A stretch of DNA of 64,000 nt from Phoronis australis (Eukaryota; Phoronida; Phoronidae). Each line of letters begins with the position of its first letter. Within the stretch, counting starts at the first letter, position 1. Of the stretch, positions 60,714 to 64,000 are shown in pieces. A program made the position numbers and the translations under genes. The notes beneath the pieces were generated by a model that saw only the letters and a program-made list of their open reading frames with translations, was not told where the DNA came from and searched no databases. The stretch spans positions 168,033-232,032 of the forward strand of contig NMRA01000013.1 in assembly GCA_002633005.1 (NCBI GenBank). Reading direction: 5' to 3'.

Positions 60714-63364
60714 CTAGAACAAAATGGTGACACTAGTTGAAGTATCCTGCAATCACTTGACTATTGGTCGGCAATTGAAAAATAATTGCACTTTGGACTG
60801 CTGCTTAAAATGCTGTACATCTGTTGTGAGGGATTGCAGATTCGGTACAGAGACCAAAGCAGTAGTAGAGTATCTATGTGAGTGGCAGAAGTCCAACCTC
60901 ACCAGGGATCAGGTTGAACAGAAAAACAAGGGAGCTTTTTAAGTTGCTGGAGTGAGCTTTACTACAAATGCTAGGTCAAGCCAAGCAAGCAACAAAATAC
61001 TGCTGTTAGAATTTAAGAGTGTATTTTCAAAGTATTGGAGTGAGCTTCCCTGTGAGCATTTTATTTTCTCAAATGGTGCAGTTTTTGCATTGACCAATTT
61101 AGGAAGACACAACATAGGAGACAAGGGAGATATGTACCAAAAATATTCTTTTTTCATGTTCAAGTGCTGCTGTATGAAGATTCCATCAGATAATGTTTTT
61201 GGAATACTGTGGGAATTCACTACAATGTGACAACCCCTTGAAAAATGGCAGTCCCAGCAACTACGTTTGTCTGAGTTTAATGAGATTTTATCAAACTTAG
61301 AGAAAGGCTGATGCAAAAACATGAAACTGTGATACAACTGGAAAAAGCAAAATTTTGACATGTATATTGGTCAAGAGCTTCGAGAAATCATGCGCGATCT
61401 TTTAAAAGACTGCAGCTAACATCATATATTTTTGAGCATTTTACAGATTGGTTTGAAGTGCTTTCCAGAATTTCACTCCAGTGCGAAAAACGCAGAAGCG
61501 TGGCCCAACCTGACACCTGCTCAGTCAATAACTGATTACTGATTTTCAGCATTGTTACTGGCTGAGTGGAGACAAAACTGCTCACCAGACAGACAAACAG
61601 ACAGACAGGCAGGCAGACAGAGATGGACCTGACTGAGTAAGGCAACGGGTCAGATTGTACCCATATCAACTCCTACCGGGGCCTTAGATGCCTTGATTTT
61701 AGGCTGAATATTGGCCCCATTCCCCTATGAAAACCTTGCTAAATTCACCTCATCAAGCCCAAAAATTTCATCCAATGACCAAAAATTACCCTCAAGGTTA
61801 GAACCGCTTCTTTGAAACATTGATTTTGAAAGCATTGCCAATGTGGGGCACCACCAATTCCACCCCTCTTTTACTTTCTAAAGAAAAGAATTTGTTTCTA
61901 AACTCTTATGGAAAGTCCTACATTGCAACCAATGTGATGAGCTATCCACAGTACATTTCAAAGCTGCATGACAGATTTTTGGCCATTTTGTATCTATCAG
62001 AAAACTTTTATCCGAGTAGTTTATCACTTTTTCACAAATGCCACTGCATTCTGAATTTTTCCTGAAGTGAAGAATCTAATTGTAATTTTAATTGTATCTA
62101 ACTAGGGAGAACAGCATTTTTCAAAAATTTTAGAAAATGTGCATGTAATATACATCATTAGAAAGCTCTTTTCGAGACTAAAATAACGATAGTAAAATTT
62201 TTTAAATTGGTTCCGGAGAAAATGTCATTTTCGTGTCAAAATTTTTGGTAAAAATTCTGTCAAATCGAATCTGCGAGTTCAAAATATTATTATTTCAAAA
62301 CTAAGAAACGTAAATAGACATGTAATACATCATTTTAAAGAACTTTTTATGATGAATAATTTGCCAAAAAAAACCATTTCGATTAGACGTTCCTGTGCGA
62401 AGATATTGACCTTAAAGTCAACACAGCCGACAAAGAGAAGTCACTACGTACAATTTTGCGATTTCGAATTTTCATAATATAACAATTACTCCAGGAAAAA
62501 ACAAATAAGGTATCATTTTAAAGATTTTTCATCAGGAAAGTTGAAACTTGATAATTGGTTGAGCAAATTATTAATATTATTTGTGATATTGTTTTTAACA
62601 ATCATGCTGTTTGCAACCGGCTTAACTTTGTCACTCAATTACATTAAGTAAAAATCAAAGATAAACAAACATCATTTCAAAAATGTATTGATGACAAGTA
62701 TGATATATAGAACATTTTAATACAAGCTTCTGAAAGACATATAATAAATAAAACTTTTACATAAACTTTCCACAACAATGTAATAAAATGAAGACCCTGT
62801 CATGAGCCATCCAGGAATGTTCATGCTATAAAACCAACAACTGGAATATTCATAATCCTAAAATTGTCTCAAGTGATATGAACACAAAAAAGAATTTATG
62901 ATGGACAGATAAATAAAGTTCTCAAGGCATCCTCAAGGAAGGAGGGGCCAAACCCTTTCTGTGACAATTGGCAGTGGAGTACCTTCCAGTAAACAGACGC
63001 TCAGTGGAGTTCCTTACACAGACCTGTGGTATCCTCAAGGAAGGGGGCCAAACCCTTTCTGACTATCATAAGGCATTGGAGTATCTACTATGCAACACTG
63101 AGTTATTCCAGCACTTCGAAGTCCCTTTGACCAAAGTCATCAATCAGCCGAAAGGAGTAGATAGCCTCATCTTCGTTGTAATGGATATTAAACCAAGACA
63201 GATATCCGAGGACCTGAAAGAATACTATAATTCATAATTATTTGAACAGTGTTATGCGAAAATGTTACCCTACTTGGAAATTATGCACATTTTAACAAAG
63301 GTGACATAATACTATTAAACTACAAGGTTGTGAAAAGAAAAAAGAAATAGCTAGATAGGTCATG
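60714..63364. other. Region upstream of the first MRPS31 exon found; no gene assigned
   Basis: The missing 5' exon and promoter of MRPS31 should be here or further right. Plus frames 60724-60942 and 60952-61230 and a minus frame 60939-61361 have no recognised domain. A (CAGA)n microsatellite lies at about 61580-61622. A 36-bp phrase, ATCCTCAAGGAAGG to AACCCTTTCTG, is repeated at 62926-62961 and 63028-63061. Confidence 0.4.
61865..62105 (+). repeat. Dispersed repeat family A, copy 3 (partial)
   Basis: Matches the 5' third of copy 2 (14050-14300): TTTCTAAAC, TTATGG, GCAACCAATG, GCTATCCACAGTA, ATTTCAAAG, GACAGAT and CACTGCAT occur in the same order. Confidence 0.7.
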
Positions 63365-63525
63365 TCAGTATTTGTCTGACAGTGTCTTAAGAGGTGGTGT
63401 TGGCATATGGTACTTCTTCGCGGACTCCTCAACAGCATCAGGAGCTGAAAAGCACAGTCCGATAGGTGGAGGGGAGAGCCAAAATGAAGGAGGCTTTGAC
63501 CGTTTGTCTATGAGATCATGTCCAA
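63365..63525 (-). CDS. Probable last coding exon of an unrecognised minus-strand gene
   Basis: A good acceptor (TTATCAGTTATTCAG) ends at 63526, and the frame runs 53 codons to a TGA at 63365-63367. The product fragment starts GHDLIDKRSKPPSFWLSPPP and ends PTPPLKTLSDKY. The Pro-rich, basic makeup with PPSFWLSPPP looks like real coding sequence, but I do not recognise the family. Upstream exons would lie beyond 63526, probably outside the window. Confidence 0.4.
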
Positions 63526-63529
63526 CTGA

Positions 63530-64000
63530 ATAACTGATAAAATGCAAGTAGAATCAGTAGAAGCAGGAAAGTAGAAGGATCTGGACCAAGAGCTAGAAGC
63601 AGAGTCTGTTGAGAAAGAAATGTGAGACATGATGAAGATAGAAACTCAAAACAGGAGTGAAATTATAAGAACAAAAATAATGAAGAAAATAACAACTGGT
63701 TTGGTCCACAGTAAATTCCAACAAAGCTTACCTGGAGGATAAAGATCAGGGTGAGATTTATGAACAGTCTAGGCAAACCTCAATTGTTCCGTTAAAAACT
63801 ATATATACTGGCCCGTGGTCAGAAAAAAAGTTTATCGAAAGCATGTATGTTTCAAAGTAGTGGACCACAAAGTCTTGGAAACACAGGACTGCAGTAGAAC
63901 TGTACATTTGTAATATTTGTTTAATCTAAAATTAAAACATTTTCATTTTCTATCTTGACATATTCTGAATAAAATGTCATGACCAACAAGGCAAGATGGG
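63530..64000. other. Right edge, nothing assigned
   Basis: Purine-rich, AT-rich sequence without a recognisable exon, probably intron of the gene ending at 63365 if that exon is real. Confidence 0.35.

Noticed and set aside
60939-61361. 140-codon minus frame, considered as the missing first MRPS31 exon
   Set aside because: No homology to the MRPS31 N-terminus and no donor in the right phase that I could see.
62968-63237. 89-codon plus-strand frame
   Set aside because: No family recognised; its start overlaps a local repeated phrase (62926-62961 and 63028-63061). Real coding cannot be excluded but is unsupported.

Overview
This is a gene-poor stretch of an animal nuclear genome. Genes have GT-AG introns and lie in long AT-rich intergenic DNA that is full of transposon relics, short TIR elements and microsatellites. 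The proteins (otopetrins, beta-tubulin, an MFSD4-type carrier, mitochondrial ribosomal protein S31) are metazoan. The repeats (poly-G-flanked TIR elements, a GIY-YIG Penelope-like element, intronic CACTAGGGGGC-type arrays, frequent TACATGTA words) suggest a marine invertebrate, perhaps a non-vertebrate deuterostome. I cannot name a species. Three single Ns (16538, 35733, 44782) mark assembly joins or unresolved bases.

Layout. 1-9.4 kb: a head-to-tail array of three minus-strand otopetrin proton-channel genes with no introns in their reading frames; the first runs off the left edge. 9.4-17 kb: repeats only. 17.2-19.7 kb: a complete four-exon beta-tubulin gene on the plus strand. 19.8-30.9 kb: no recognisable gene, but several dispersed repeats. 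30.9-32.3 kb: a plus-strand single-exon gene for an unrecognised, basic, mostly disordered 444-residue protein. 33-36.4 kb: a long hairpin element, an exact 165-bp duplication beside an N, and a decayed LINE reverse-transcriptase fragment. 36.8-38.4 kb: a minus-strand MFSD4/NaGLT1-like transporter. 42.1-43.6 kb: a 5'-truncated Penelope-like element between inverted terminal repeats, with a second terminal copy at 47.1-47.5 kb interrupted by a TIR element. 52.3-60.7 kb: seven coding exons of MRPS31 on the minus strand, found by hand from splice sites, matching phases and family homology; the first coding exon is not found. 63.4-63.5 kb: a probable last exon of another minus-strand gene that continues outside the window.

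The genes do not form a pathway. The otopetrins are a local gene family; the tubulin, transporter and ribosomal protein are unrelated neighbours. The most novel structure is a family of about 70-bp palindromic elements (ends CATGGGCGGCGCA and its complement) at four loci, two of them with clean 5-bp target-site duplications. The inverted-repeat Penelope arrangement and the three-copy dispersed repeat next to an otopetrin stop codon also deserve attention.
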